A DNA stretch of 64,000 bases from Flectonema sp. DT1601 (lineage: Eukaryota > Euglenozoa > Diplonemea > Diplonemida > Diplonemidae): positions 1,240,001-1,304,000 of the forward strand of contig OZ025782.1 in assembly GCA_964019425.1 (NCBI GenBank), in the 5' to 3' direction. The notes under the pieces are model-generated. The model did not search any database, had not been told where the DNA came from, and saw only the letters and a program-made list of their open reading frames with translations. This document shows, piece after piece, positions 9,996-19,897 of this stretch. Made by a program: the position numbers and the translations under genes. Each line of letters starts with the position of its first letter. The first letter of the stretch is position 1.

Positions 9996-10325
9996 TTAAA
10001 AAAAAAAAAAAAATAACATACATACACAATACAAAGGAGTATCGAGGAAGTAGTAGTAAAAAGACCAATAAAAAAAAAAAACAAAGGGAGACAGCGAAAT
10101 GGTTAATTGATTTTATTCATTTTTTTTTTTTTTTTTTTTGAGAAATGGGTGTTCGGACATACTGAGACAAGGCCTTCCAATAGGAGGTTACCACGCATAA
10201 TATATGACAAATAAAAACAAAAGGGAACACAAGATCTTCTTATTAAGGAAGTACAATACAAAGCATTCCCAGAAAACATCAATGCCGTTAGAAAAGTATA
10301 ATACAGGCGGCATAACGTCAAGTGA
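9996..10325. other. Intergenic after the piggyBac remnant
   Basis: 330 nt of A/T-rich sequence with several A and T runs (for example T18 near 10122-10139). This is the 3' flank of the TBC gene; nothing else seen. Confidence 0.6.
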
Positions 10326-11309
10326 TCAATCTACGACTTTACCGGCAGCTTTAAGTTTGTCGTATTCTTTGCCGAATTCTTCCAACTTTGCTGTTCGCAA
10401 AGGTATCTTATGCATCTCTGTCATAACGTGGGCAGCGTCTTTGTTGTTTTGCAAGTTCTTTAAGTGAGGTAGAATACCTTCCATTCCCATTCCTAGTAAA
10501 GTGTTTTGCTCCATTTGAAGAAGGCAAACAGCAACACGATACATAACTTTCCAACCTTCAGTCATAAAGACGTCAAGAATCCTCATAAGCAAATGAGGAT
10601 GATTCGGAAACTGATAAATATAAAGTGTGAGAAACCATTGAGTTGCTATGTGAGTCCAGATTACTCCTTCTTTCTCAAAGTGGGCATCTAATTTTGGTAG
10701 AAATTGTTTAATAAGTTTTGACAACACAAACTTCATCCTCTGTAGACCAGGAAACCCAGGCAGGTAAAGCTGTTCCATGTGATACCTTGGGTGGTACATT
10801 AACTGTACAAAACTCCAAAATACCACTTCCTCATCCATCTGAGTTATCAGCATGATACTAACGATAAAACCCATTCCTTGAACGTAGTCGAGGTTACTGT
10901 CATAAGCTGCAAAAGCATTTAACACACGTCTGAGGATATCTTGTCCACCTGTTTGGTTATCTCTAAAAAATGTGTGATTTGGTAGCGTTCTATGCAAATC
11001 TCTTTCGATAATATCTCTCGCAGTTTCACTGCATCCAACCTTTAGCAGTCTCTGGTACTTACCAGGATTGTCATTCTTTTCTTTTATAGCACCCGTGAGC
11101 AGTGGCCAAGCCATCGTTCTCATTGTCTTGGGAATCCCCTTCCTGCTTCTCTCTTTCACCTTTTTCGGTGTTACTCCAGTTTTTTCCCATTCTTTTATCA
11201 TCACTGCCCATTTCTTTGCTCTTGACGCTTCGACTTCGGGGTTTATTTCACCAGTTTTCTTATCCATATAGAATCCAAAATCATCAATAAATTCACCTTC
11301 TTCTGCCAT
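10326..11309 (-). CDS. TBC-domain Rab GTPase-activating protein
   Basis: Start set at the ATG at 11309 (327 residues, MAEEGEFIDDFGFYMD), because a TATCACAG acceptor (AG at 11332-11333) lies 22 nt upstream and sequence beyond it reads as leader. TBC domain spans roughly residues 70-290: RKGIPKTMRTMAWPLLTG at the start, IIERDLHRTLPNH containing the arginine finger (I-x-x-D-x-x-R), and DSNLDYVQGMGF with the glutamine finger (YxQ). Both catalytic residues are present, so it should stimulate GTP hydrolysis on a Rab. The compact layout with little outside the domain resembles the GRTP1/TBC1D10-type small TBC proteins, but I cannot name the Rab. The gene lies about 350 nt downstream of the phosphodiesterase gene on the same strand. 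Confidence 0.92.
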   Translation of the reverse strand: MAEEGEFIDDFGFYMDKKTGEINPEVEASRAKKWAVMIKEWEKTGVTPKKVKERSRKGIPKTMRTMAWPLLTGAIKEKNDNPGKYQRLLKVGCSETARDIIERDLHRTLPNHTFFRDNQTGGQDILRRVLNAFAAYDSNLDYVQGMGFIVSIMLITQMDEEVVFWSFVQLMYHPRYHMEQLYLPGFPGLQRMKFVLSKLIKQFLPKLDAHFEKEGVIWTHIATQWFLTLYIYQFPNHPHLLMRILDVFMTEGWKVMYRVAVCLLQMEQNTLLGMGMEGILPHLKNLQNNKDAAHVMTEMHKIPLRTAKLEEFGKEYDKLKAAGKVVD

Positions 11310-11656
11310 AGTTTGACTCAGAGATGCTGTTCTGTGATAAAAAGTGACATTACTTCTTAAGGCAAACATTCTCAAAGAGAGAGACACACTACTCAGATTC
11401 GCGAAATAGAGGAAAATAATAAATGTAAATAAAGTGTTTTTAACTTTTTCCTGTAAAGGAATGAATCGCAAACTACAAGTTTACCCTAAGTATACTCCTT
11501 AATTGGATGCCGTTGGAAAACGACCAAGTTTATGACAGAAGATGTTGAACATCAATTCCTTGTCACATGAGTATAGTAAAACAAACAACGGATTAAAAAT
11601 CACAGTTTATGGAACCAGAAGTTCCCACACTCCACGCATAAAGTTGGTTAGTTTGT
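11310..11656. other. Intergenic between TBC and phosphodiesterase genes
   Basis: 347 nt containing the leader and splice acceptor of the TBC gene (AG at 11332-11333) and the 3' flank of the phosphodiesterase gene. The open frame that continues upstream of the TBC ATG lacks supporting similarity. No other gene. Confidence 0.55.
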
Positions 11657-12398
11657 TCAGCTTTTTGCAGTGCTTGCTAACTCGTTTTTCCAGGTGTCTC
11701 TGTTTCGTGTTAGCTGATCAACGATTGGTTGCAGTTCTGGAATCCCTTTGACGAGAAGTTCGTACATTGGAATCCCAACATTATCCATGAAACCAATCTG
11801 ACCTTGAGCTAATTCTATTCCATTCTGTCTATTAAACATCGGAGTTACATCTAACCCAACAGCTTTCTCAGTGTCACCTTGCCAATGAAATTCCGAAGTA
11901 ACATACTGAGCCCACGTTTTACTAATAGGAAACGGTCGAGTTATATTGGAGATATCTGCAGCCTTCAGCAGCAGCAACAACATCGAACGACGATGTGCAA
12001 TGTCTGAAACATCATAATCTAAACACATGCTTTCAAAGTCAGTGCAGATCTCTTCGTGTCTGTGGGTTTTTTTTTTCTTTCTGCACATTTCATACTTTCG
12101 TATTTTCAAAATAAATATATACCTCGCCATGTCAGTTCCTAGAATACATTCTATGATTGTTTTCCAAGCGTCTTTGGCTTGTTGCTGATCGAGACCACTA
12201 AAAACATTCGTGGAAGGGTCGCTGTGATGTTGTTAATAAGGATCTCTGTGACATTATGAATCATAATAATAGATTTTTATATAAAAAAACAATACCTTAA
12301 AATATCAATAGTCATGTTACAATGGTGAACTTCAAGAACTGACCTGCTACCAGAAGTACTGTTTTGATGATTTTTGTTAAACCACCAGAGCGACTTGA

Positions 12399-12435
<37 letters not shown>

Positions 12436-15354
12436 TGCATACCTTGATAAAACCCCTAGAGGTGTTTCAGCCTTTAATTGAAAAGAGTTATTCAACCCCA
12501 TGTGATCAATGTCATGACAAAGTGCTGTAACAATTAGAGCAAACCTCTCCAAGTTAGTTAAATATTTTCCCTCAGGCATCAGTTTTAAATAAACACACAG
12601 AGCTTGAGTGACATCAAAAGCATGAGTAAAATTATGATATGGAACATTTCGATATTTTCTCTGAACTACTTTAACGAACTGTAAAATCTGAGCTTCAGTG
12701 ACGCTGAATTCTTGAGGGACATTAAACGAATAGAATAGCTCCACGGCTAGTCTAGGAAGCCTACCATGACCTGTTGCGTTTGAAATATTATAATTGTGGA
12801 TTGGAAATTCAGGTTTCAGCAGTAAACTCATCTCATCTTTTGTTAAACATTCTGCTTTCGCACGAAAGGACGGTGAGTCTACGAAGTCTTTCAATTTTCG
12901 AATTGTTCCTGCCTTGTGCGTCAACACAGACTGTGTCTTCTGAGGTTGTCCCATTAGCCTCATTAATCTACTGCGAGCATCACCTGCACTCTTCATGAAC
13001 TGTACTAAGGATGATGTTCTCAGACACATGGAAGCGAAACTTATAAAAATATCCATCATATGTAAGTCAGAGCTACTGAAAAATCCAGTTTCGGAATCTC
13101 GATTACAAAGGACTGATACAAAGATTACTTCATCATCAAGACTTTTTATTGGAAGGCATAGAAGTTGTCGTATACTAGGAATATGACGACATATTAAATC
13201 CGATTGTATCGCAACTGATTTATCATCTATGCCGAAAACAGCTCTAGTACCTGACATAACAGCTGGTTGGATTATTGTTTCCTCTAGTTGGATAGCTTCA
13301 ATAGGTCTGGCGACGTTGACTAATCGATTTCGCTCTTTTTCAACCATCCAAAGATCGCTTGCTTCACATGGCATGAATATTTTCGCATTCTCTTTCACTT
13401 TCATCTGTATAGCAGACATGTTCATAATGTCAACTCTTTGGAGAGATTCAGCTGCTTCTACCAGTCGTAAGTTTGTTTTTCTTTCCTCTAATACTCTCCG
13501 ATGTTCGAAAGCATTTCCTAAATGTGCTCCACAGAAAGTATTAAATCCAACAAACGTCTTCTCGTCTTCAATGGTAAAACCATTAAGATCATTCTTATTG
13601 ACTAACTGCGTCACAGCGATGACTTTATCCTGTCGTAGGATAGGAGCACATAAGATACTAGTCGTCTTACGGTCAGTTAATTTATCTAATGAATCACTGT
13701 AGTGTGGATGGTTAAGTGCTTCATTCGTTCTTACAACTTCACCACTTCGAGCAACATAACCTTCAATTCCAGTATTAATATCAAACGTGTGGAGTGATCC
13801 GTTTACAACAGTTTGAAGTCCTTTTCCATCGTCAGACATTAGATATAAATTATTACTCTCACTGTTTAATAAGTCATTAGCTGTGTGCATAATGGATTCG
13901 CATAATTTAGTTGCGTTGAGGGAATGCTCTCCAAGGTGTTGAGTCATATCTAGTAGTCTTTGAGTATTCCCATGAGACTTTTTAAGATCTCTGTATAAGA
14001 AACAGTTCTTACTGCAAGCGCTTGCAAATATTAAGAAAGCTGAGAGTAAATTTATATCGTCATCACTGAACTCTGTACCGTGAGATCGAAGTTTGTTGCA
14101 ACATTTACAGACGCCTACAACCTCACCATCCATTTTAATTGGAGCGTACACAACTTCAGTGACCGGTAGTTTCTCAGTATGTTTGTGTTTTGATGCTCTT
14201 ACGGTTGTTAGCGATACAGGACAGGCACTCTTTATAACTACTGCTTCAGGGCCTTCAGTCGGAATAGGCATGCTTAATTCTATTAGGGCACTGTTTCTTC
14301 TTGCTTCTCCACTATAAGCAAGTCTTTCTTGATCTTCGGATGCATCAGCTGTACTTCCTACAGCAGTGACGTCTGCTGTTAGTTGGTTAGTCTCTTTGTC
14401 CATCCACCAAATTGTGCATGTTCCGGATTTCAAAAGCCAGTTGACTTCCTTGCAAATATATTTTGAAAGATACTGTCGGTCACTTGTTGCGCATCCAACA
14501 ACCTCTGCTGCTGAAGTCAAAAGATTAAATTCAGGAACTTCAAAATCGTCGTCGTCTCTCTTTGAAACAACCCTCCGACCACCACCAGCAATGTCAGAGA
14601 GAAGTTGACTGAAGCAACTGGAACGTGATTCCAGACTGTCTCCGAGGTCGTCATTATCGAAGCTGTCTGCAGGAGACCAAGCCGTGTTATCAAATAGCTG
14701 CGGTTTTGATGTTGTATCATTTACTAATCCAACAAGGCTGTCTTCCATATCTTCACCACCAAGAGAGTTACTACCTTCAACTATTTCACATTGAGTTGGC
14801 TTTACGTTCATTATTTGTTTTGTGAGGTTTTGTATATCAAAATCTTCAGACAGCTTAGCATCTGACTGTACAAGATCGAGAGCCTCTCTTAATCTCTTCA
14901 GGACGAACTCCCGCTTATCAGCTGTATTACGTGACAGGATCGCCTTGAATGAATTGCAACTTGTAAGTTTAAGTTTACGACCTGAGCTTTTAATCTTTCT
15001 TATGTTCGGCTTGGATCCAAATTCATTAATCTGACGAGCCCTTTGCGGACTGTTGCCAGGTGATTCGTTGCCCAGTTGAGTTATTTCTTCGACTTCAGTT
15101 GTTTCCTCACAGATGGGTTTCTTTAAATCTGGGATGTCATTCTCTTGGATCACCTCCTTGTGGTTGTCTGCTGCGCTCGTTTCTATTACGCATTCCGGTT
15201 TTTCGTATTTACTACTGCTGATGACCGGTAAGTTTACGGGGTTAGAAACCTTCTTTTCAGTAGTAACTTTATCATTCTGTTTATTCTTCTCGCTTATCGA
15301 CTTTGTTTCATATTTTTCTCGGGGTGGTGCGGGTTTGCTGCTTCCTGCTCCCAT
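11657..15354 (-). CDS. Class I cyclic-nucleotide phosphodiesterase with three GAF domains, four exons
   Basis: Exons 15354-12443, 12343-12296, 12221-12123 and 12059-11657 join in frame to 1153 residues; introns of 99, 74 and 63 nt have GTAT donors and CAG acceptors. The start is the ATG at 15354, encoding MGAGSSKPAPP, a textbook N-myristoylation signal (Gly2, Ser6-Lys7 region), so the enzyme is probably membrane-bound. An acidic low-complexity region (to about 275) is followed by three GAF domains at about 280-450, 470-620 and 635-785. The second GAF carries an NKFDE-type motif (NKNDLNGFTIEDE) typical of cyclic-nucleotide-binding GAFs. The catalytic domain (about 870-1150) has YHNFTHAFDVTQ, ALCHDIDHMGLNN, LLKAADISN and GQIGFMDNV, i.e. 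the metal-binding His/Asp residues and the invariant purine-binding Gln. Whether it hydrolyses cAMP or cGMP cannot be told. Intron 1 holds a 27-nt homopolymer. Confidence 0.95.
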
Positions 15355-15603
15355 TCTCAAGTCACAACATCAATTTTTTATTCTTTTTATTAGAGTGTGC
15401 CTTGCTCGTTGGGAGCGGGTATCAAGTCTACAATGAAGGAATGTTTATAATTCTCGTTATGATTTGAATCTAATGCAAAATGTAAGTGTTTGGCTCTGGT
15501 TGTAAAAGAAAATGAAATATAATGACACAAAGAAGTTTTGGTTACGATAACGAGCAACAGCTGTGGATAGAAGCTGTTTGCAAAGAAGGCGAGAGTCACT
15601 ACA

Positions 15604-16248
15604 TTAAGAAGCTTCGTTTAACTGAAGTAATAAGTTTTCTCCAGCTTCAGCCAGACACTGTCCACTACGAGTCGTTACAAGAACTTGTTCTGCAGTAACA
15701 GGCCTGATGAGTTGCAAAGCAGAGATGGCATGTTGGCGATTTAACTTGCCAGCTGATCTTAGTGCCAGGTAGGCTGCTATCCCTGATCGATGCATACCTG
15801 CAGAACAGTGGATTACTGTTTTATGATTATTTGGTAGATTATAAAATATTCTCGGAATAGTAGAAAGGATTGCTGTGTCATTAGAAGTAAAGTGTCTTCC
15901 TGAAATAGGAAGATGAACCCATGAGATGTTCAACAGATTACATGTTTCTCCGATTTCAGTACAAGTTCGTTCATCGTTTCTCAAAAGAGTTATAACATTG
16001 GTAACTCCGCTATCCTTCCAACTGTGAATAGAATTGGTAGAAGGTGCACCTGTTACAGTTATCATTCCATTACCAAGCCTTCCCCAACAGCTATTAGCCT
16101 TAGCGTTCTTCTTACTCTTTTGAAGGATTGCTGCTGTCGGCTTAAGAGAAACATCGTGATGTGAGAGGAGCCGTTTACAAATCTCACACACCCAGACATT
16201 CTCATCTGTTGGTTTAAACCCACTGCATGGATCAAGACATTGCTGCAT
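15604..16248 (-). CDS. Dual-specificity-type protein phosphatase
   Basis: 214 residues from the ATG at 16248; an in-frame TGA lies just upstream and a TTCACAG acceptor (AG at 16256-16257) 7 nt before the ATG. The C-terminal two thirds form a compact cysteine phosphatase: WKDSGVTNVITLLRNDE, then the active-site loop HCSAGMHRSG (Cys148, Arg154), fitting H-C-x5-R-S. The general-acid loop (around HLPISGRHFTSND, 112-124) is unusual and the Asp is not in its common place, so activity may be altered. The N-terminus has Cys4, Cys8, a VCEIC pair (Cys21, Cys24) and HH at 30-31, which could bind zinc. Substrate unknown. It sits between the PAN-module protein gene and the phosphodiesterase gene on the same strand. 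Confidence 0.85.
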   Translation of the reverse strand: MQQCLDPCSGFKPTDENVWVCEICKRLLSHHDVSLKPTAAILQKSKKNAKANSCWGRLGNGMITVTGAPSTNSIHSWKDSGVTNVITLLRNDERTCTEIGETCNLLNISWVHLPISGRHFTSNDTAILSTIPRIFYNLPNNHKTVIHCSAGMHRSGIAAYLALRSAGKLNRQHAISALQLIRPVTAEQVLVTTRSGQCLAEAGENLLLQLNEAS

Positions 16249-16399
16249 GTGTCAGCTGTGAAATAAAATATTGTATTCGTTGCCTGAATGCTCCTAAAAT
16301 GACGACGTGGGTGAACAACGAAAAGGCACACACATCGCGGCATTGTACAAGAAGTGCCGTCAATAAAATAAATTAACAGGGGTACATCTGCACCAAATG

Positions 16400-17836
16400 C
16401 TACCAGTTGGATCTCGGTCCCCAAACCCCGGAAGAAATCGGAGTGTTTGGCAATAGAACCACCCCAGATATCCAGGGGGTTATTTCAGGTGATGAGGGAT
16501 GTCGTTTTCGAAAGGCAGCGGACTGGACACCTCTCATGTTGACTTCAGGTAATTGTGGATGTTCAGTAAACCGTAGCCAACAATCTCCAGCTGTGTGAGT
16601 GTGAGCATCTGGTTCAAAACAAACAGGTGAATCAACTGGACAATAAACCCATGAATTACAAGGTAAGTTACTACCAACTCCTCCATCAGCACGGGGCTTG
16701 TACCTCACACATGAGAGCGCACATTCTTCAGAAGACGATTTCTTATTTCCAATTCCCCAGAGTACTGTAATTCCATCATACGAAGCATGCTGTTCTCTGT
16801 AGCAGATCATCGTTGATGCAGAGTTAGATTTCATGTATTCGCTGTAAGCTTTGTTCGTATTACTCTCAACCAAACATTTATTTGAAATATTAAGATAGGC
16901 ATTTATTGCTGGGCTACCACAACTTCTTGAAAGGAATGAAGGTGGTTTTGTTTCAGAAGGTAAGTAACTAACATCTCGACAGGTGAAGGAACTGGTATCT
17001 TGCTGTGGATTGTACCGTTGTTTTGATCGGGTAGTCTTTCCAGAAGTCCAGGGATTTCCTGGACCACTACCTCGTAATGGTGTGTTTTCAGGATCACTTT
17101 GATACTTTAGCCAACACTGTTGGTATGTTCCTAATTTTGTACATTTCTTTTCATCAGCGCAGTAGACCCAGGCATTACATTGTGACCCGTCAGTTGCTTC
17201 ATAAGATCGACACTGCTCACAGCAATCTTCAACTGTGGGTAACAAATTATCACTTCCCCACTTCACTACATCTCCTTCTAATTCAACGTTTTGGTGACCG
17301 ACGCAGATTTCTTCTAATTTGACAGTGACTAAAATATCCTGAGGAGGTACAATTCCAAAGTTTGAAGCCGTCAAGGGAAACGAGTCTCGTTCACTACTGG
17401 TCAGTAACTCATACGACATTGACAATATGGTATCATTATTGCATGCTCTGTGTGACTGCAACAAACTAACAAAATCATCAAATGATTTTGATGATGATTT
17501 TAGTTTCACAGCGTACCTCCTTCCAGTAAATTGAATGAGGTAGGTGTGTAGTTGAGTACTACTTTTAAATGTTGGAAGGGATATTTTTGGAGCCCTAAGC
17601 CTCGCTTCTCGTCGTTTTCTAAGAATAACTCTCACTCTCTCAGCGTCGAGGTATCGCTCTTCTGCGACGGCTCGATCTTTTACGTCGTGTAGTTCATCAT
17701 CGGATCTCTGATCAATAAGCTCGGATGTATTCTTACTGTATAAAGTTTCAGAGATGTATTCCCTAACAGATATATACAGTGATACCACTACTAGTATTAG
17801 TATTACCTTACGCCTTGAAGGCATCACCGACGTCAT
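16400..17836 (-). CDS. Type II membrane protein with two PAN/apple-like modules
   Basis: Complete, 478 residues. Residues 10-24 form a single hydrophobic signal anchor after a basic start (MPSRRK), predicting a type II protein with the bulk in the secretory lumen or outside. A charged stretch (about 40-85) includes EERYLDAERVRVILRKRR. Two cysteine-rich modules follow a shared plan: DCCEQCRSY...CNAWVYC...CWLKYQ (about 203-250) and EECALSCVRY...CNSWVYC...CWLRFTE (about 370-430), each ending near a PW-T/I-SG motif. They resemble PAN/apple domains, which bind proteins or glycans. No enzymatic domain is recognised between them. An acceptor (GTTGTAG, AG at 17849-17850) lies 12 nt before the ATG, separated only by an A run. 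The GT92 enzyme at 58733-60187 carries a related module. Confidence 0.75.
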   Translation of the reverse strand: MTSVMPSRRKVILILVVVSLYISVREYISETLYSKNTSELIDQRSDDELHDVKDRAVAEERYLDAERVRVILRKRREARLRAPKISLPTFKSSTQLHTYLIQFTGRRYAVKLKSSSKSFDDFVSLLQSHRACNNDTILSMSYELLTSSERDSFPLTASNFGIVPPQDILVTVKLEEICVGHQNVELEGDVVKWGSDNLLPTVEDCCEQCRSYEATDGSQCNAWVYCADEKKCTKLGTYQQCWLKYQSDPENTPLRGSGPGNPWTSGKTTRSKQRYNPQQDTSSFTCRDVSYLPSETKPPSFLSRSCGSPAINAYLNISNKCLVESNTNKAYSEYMKSNSASTMICYREQHASYDGITVLWGIGNKKSSSEECALSCVRYKPRADGGVGSNLPCNSWVYCPVDSPVCFEPDAHTHTAGDCWLRFTEHPQLPEVNMRGVQSAAFRKRHPSSPEITPWISGVVLLPNTPISSGVWGPRSNW

Positions 17837-18421
17837 TTTTTTTTTTTTCTACAACAGTTAATAGCCAGAGTTGGTATCCATTTTGTTCTTGTCTGTATAA
17901 GAAGAAGGTTGCATAACAAAAAAAAAAAAAGAAACGTATTTTTTTTCATAATCCGTCTACGATATGAACTCGACAACGTCCTCAGCTGTTCAATCGATCT
18001 TAAATAAATTGAGAGAGAAATAGTAAACTTCCACAGCTGGTTCTTACCAGAAGAAAAAGCTCATTCAACACAGAGGGAAACACTTCGGCCCCTGGTGTAT
18101 AACCAATTACTTGGTACTGAGCCATCTTAGTGATAAACAGAACCAGAAGATGCAAAGCATTTTTAAAATAAAAATTAAATTAAAAAAAAACAACTTCGAG
18201 GATAACATATCTTCGGTTAAGGCATCCCCTGAACGCAGAGATATGAGAAATAGGAAATCAACGAGACTACGAGTTAGGTGATTGCTGTATACAGGAAGAA
18301 CATTAGTCAGCTCTTCGGTAATAGCAACACAGGTATCGTAATCTGTGGAATGTATAGTGGAATAGTTCTTTAAGTTAATTAAAGATTTCAATCATTTCGT
18401 TATTTTTAATAGTCCTGACAA
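17837..18421 (-). other. Intergenic with a possible unassigned exon (about 18197-18342)
   Basis: Between the PAN-module gene and the LVIVD gene. On the minus strand a CCACAG acceptor (AG at 18343-18344) opens about 145 nt of coding-like sequence (YDTCVAITEELTNVLP...LRSGDALTEDML) up to about 18197. A further acceptor (CACTAAG) precedes a short frame MAQYQVIGYTPGAEVFPS near 18120. No ATG in the first frame and no second donor is certain, so this may be part of a small gene, an alternative 3' exon or chance. Confidence 0.25.
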
Positions 18422-19897
18422 TCAAGGAGGACAGTTAGCAGCACATCCAACTCCACTGATAGCTGGACCATGTTGCTTGTAGCACCAAGAGCCTGACTGG
18501 GTTGCAATGGCACCATTCACCGCAAAAATGGCCAAGTAATCAGTCGGACTGGTCGTCGTGAAGCTGGTGGTGCCTTGAGGAATGTGTTTGAAAAATGTCG
18601 TCATTGCGTACGAAGAGTCGCTTGCCGCTGCCATTGCTGGCTGAAATCTAGGAGCACAACTGCCCGACTGCCACTGCGAGGTCAGCAGAGCAGCTGGAAC
18701 ACCACCATTGGAAGCTGAGCACGCAGGACAAGTGAACACAGAGATGAAGAAGTCACATCCACTTGGGTCGCTGCACGACAGAGAGATCTCAGTACCGTCG
18801 CTGATTGGGTATGAGGTAGATAAGTGAACTGTCACGTCTCCAGCAGCATTGTCAAGAAACTGCGGGAACTGCACCAAGTCGAATGAAGTACCTCCAATCC
18901 TTTGTCCACTAAACTGAAACGACTGCCAGTTGCTTCCTCCACTCAAAACCACCGGTGCGAGCGGAGTCGGAGGGGTTTCGATGGCGGACACAACGCCACC
19001 CCAGCCATCAGCTATGAAGGCGTAACCGTTGGCGAATTGCACTTCCGCTACTATCCACGACGCCGATAAGGTTTGCGTGATCTGAACAGTAGCAGCGTCA
19101 GTGACATCCTCAACTACTCTCATTCCCCCCTGCCAGTCAGCCAGGTATCCATGAGTTCCATCAAGTGACAGACGAGTGGCAACAGTGGTGGCGAATGATT
19201 TAACAAATATTGGTGCTGTTGGTGTAGTCGACACATCTGTCACGTATGTAATAGTGTTAGTCAAAACATACAACACTCCATTAGGAGTGACTGCACAATA
19301 CTTCACAACACCACCTGGTGAATAAGTACCGACTACCGACGCAGTAGAGATGGTACTGATATCAATAATATGAACACCTCCTCCCTGATTACTAACGTAA
19401 GCATGATTGTTATGAATAGTAACAGCTCGAGAGATGTCTGCCATTGGAACGTTCTTTACGATTGCCATAGTCGAGAGATCAATTATCTGAAGACCTTCGA
19501 ACTTGTCAGCAATGAAAGCATACCCTCCACTGATATCACCCATGTAAGCTGTTCCAGGAGTTATTGTAGTGGCTGACACAGATGGAGTTGGAGTAGAAAC
19601 ATCAATCTTATGAAAGCCTCCATTCCAACCAACAACATAAACAAACTGTGAAGGGTTTGGGCCTAGTATGACATCTCTTCCATTACTACCAGGAAGTGGT
19701 AAGGTGCTCTCTAATAACATGTTAGCCGGATCAGTCACATCGACAACTCTGAACCCACCACCACCGTCAGCCACGTACATCTTGTTGCCGAATATCTTAA
19801 TACCGTAAGCATTCGTTGTTCCGACAGTATCAACAGCTTGCCAATTAGCGTTGACAGCTGCAACGATTGAGGCAAAAGCGAGGAGCAACTTCGACAT
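18422..19897 (-). CDS. Secreted LVIVD-repeat beta-propeller protein
   Basis: Start chosen at the ATG at 19897 because it begins a clean signal peptide (MSKLLLAFASIVAAVNA, cleavage before NWQ) and an AAATCAG acceptor (AG at 19915-19916) lies 17 nt upstream; the frame continues above it without support. 491 residues. Residues about 18-330 hold repeated strands of the type AYVADGGGGFRVVDVTDPA, YVVGWNGGFHKIDVS, AFIADKFEGLQIIDLS, AYVSNQGGGVHIIDIS, GYLADWQGGMRVVEDV and AFIADGWGGVV, i.e. LVIVD repeats forming a propeller. The C-terminal about 150 residues are a separate cysteine-containing domain (CDFFISVFTCPAC, then CYKQHGPAISGVGCAANC). No membrane anchor, so probably exported or lysosomal. Function unknown. 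Confidence 0.85.
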   Translation of the reverse strand: MSKLLLAFASIVAAVNANWQAVDTVGTTNAYGIKIFGNKMYVADGGGGFRVVDVTDPANMLLESTLPLPGSNGRDVILGPNPSQFVYVVGWNGGFHKIDVSTPTPSVSATTITPGTAYMGDISGGYAFIADKFEGLQIIDLSTMAIVKNVPMADISRAVTIHNNHAYVSNQGGGVHIIDISTISTASVVGTYSPGGVVKYCAVTPNGVLYVLTNTITYVTDVSTTPTAPIFVKSFATTVATRLSLDGTHGYLADWQGGMRVVEDVTDAATVQITQTLSASWIVAEVQFANGYAFIADGWGGVVSAIETPPTPLAPVVLSGGSNWQSFQFSGQRIGGTSFDLVQFPQFLDNAAGDVTVHLSTSYPISDGTEISLSCSDPSGCDFFISVFTCPACSASNGGVPAALLTSQWQSGSCAPRFQPAMAAASDSSYAMTTFFKHIPQGTTSFTTTSPTDYLAIFAVNGAIATQSGSWCYKQHGPAISGVGCAANCPP

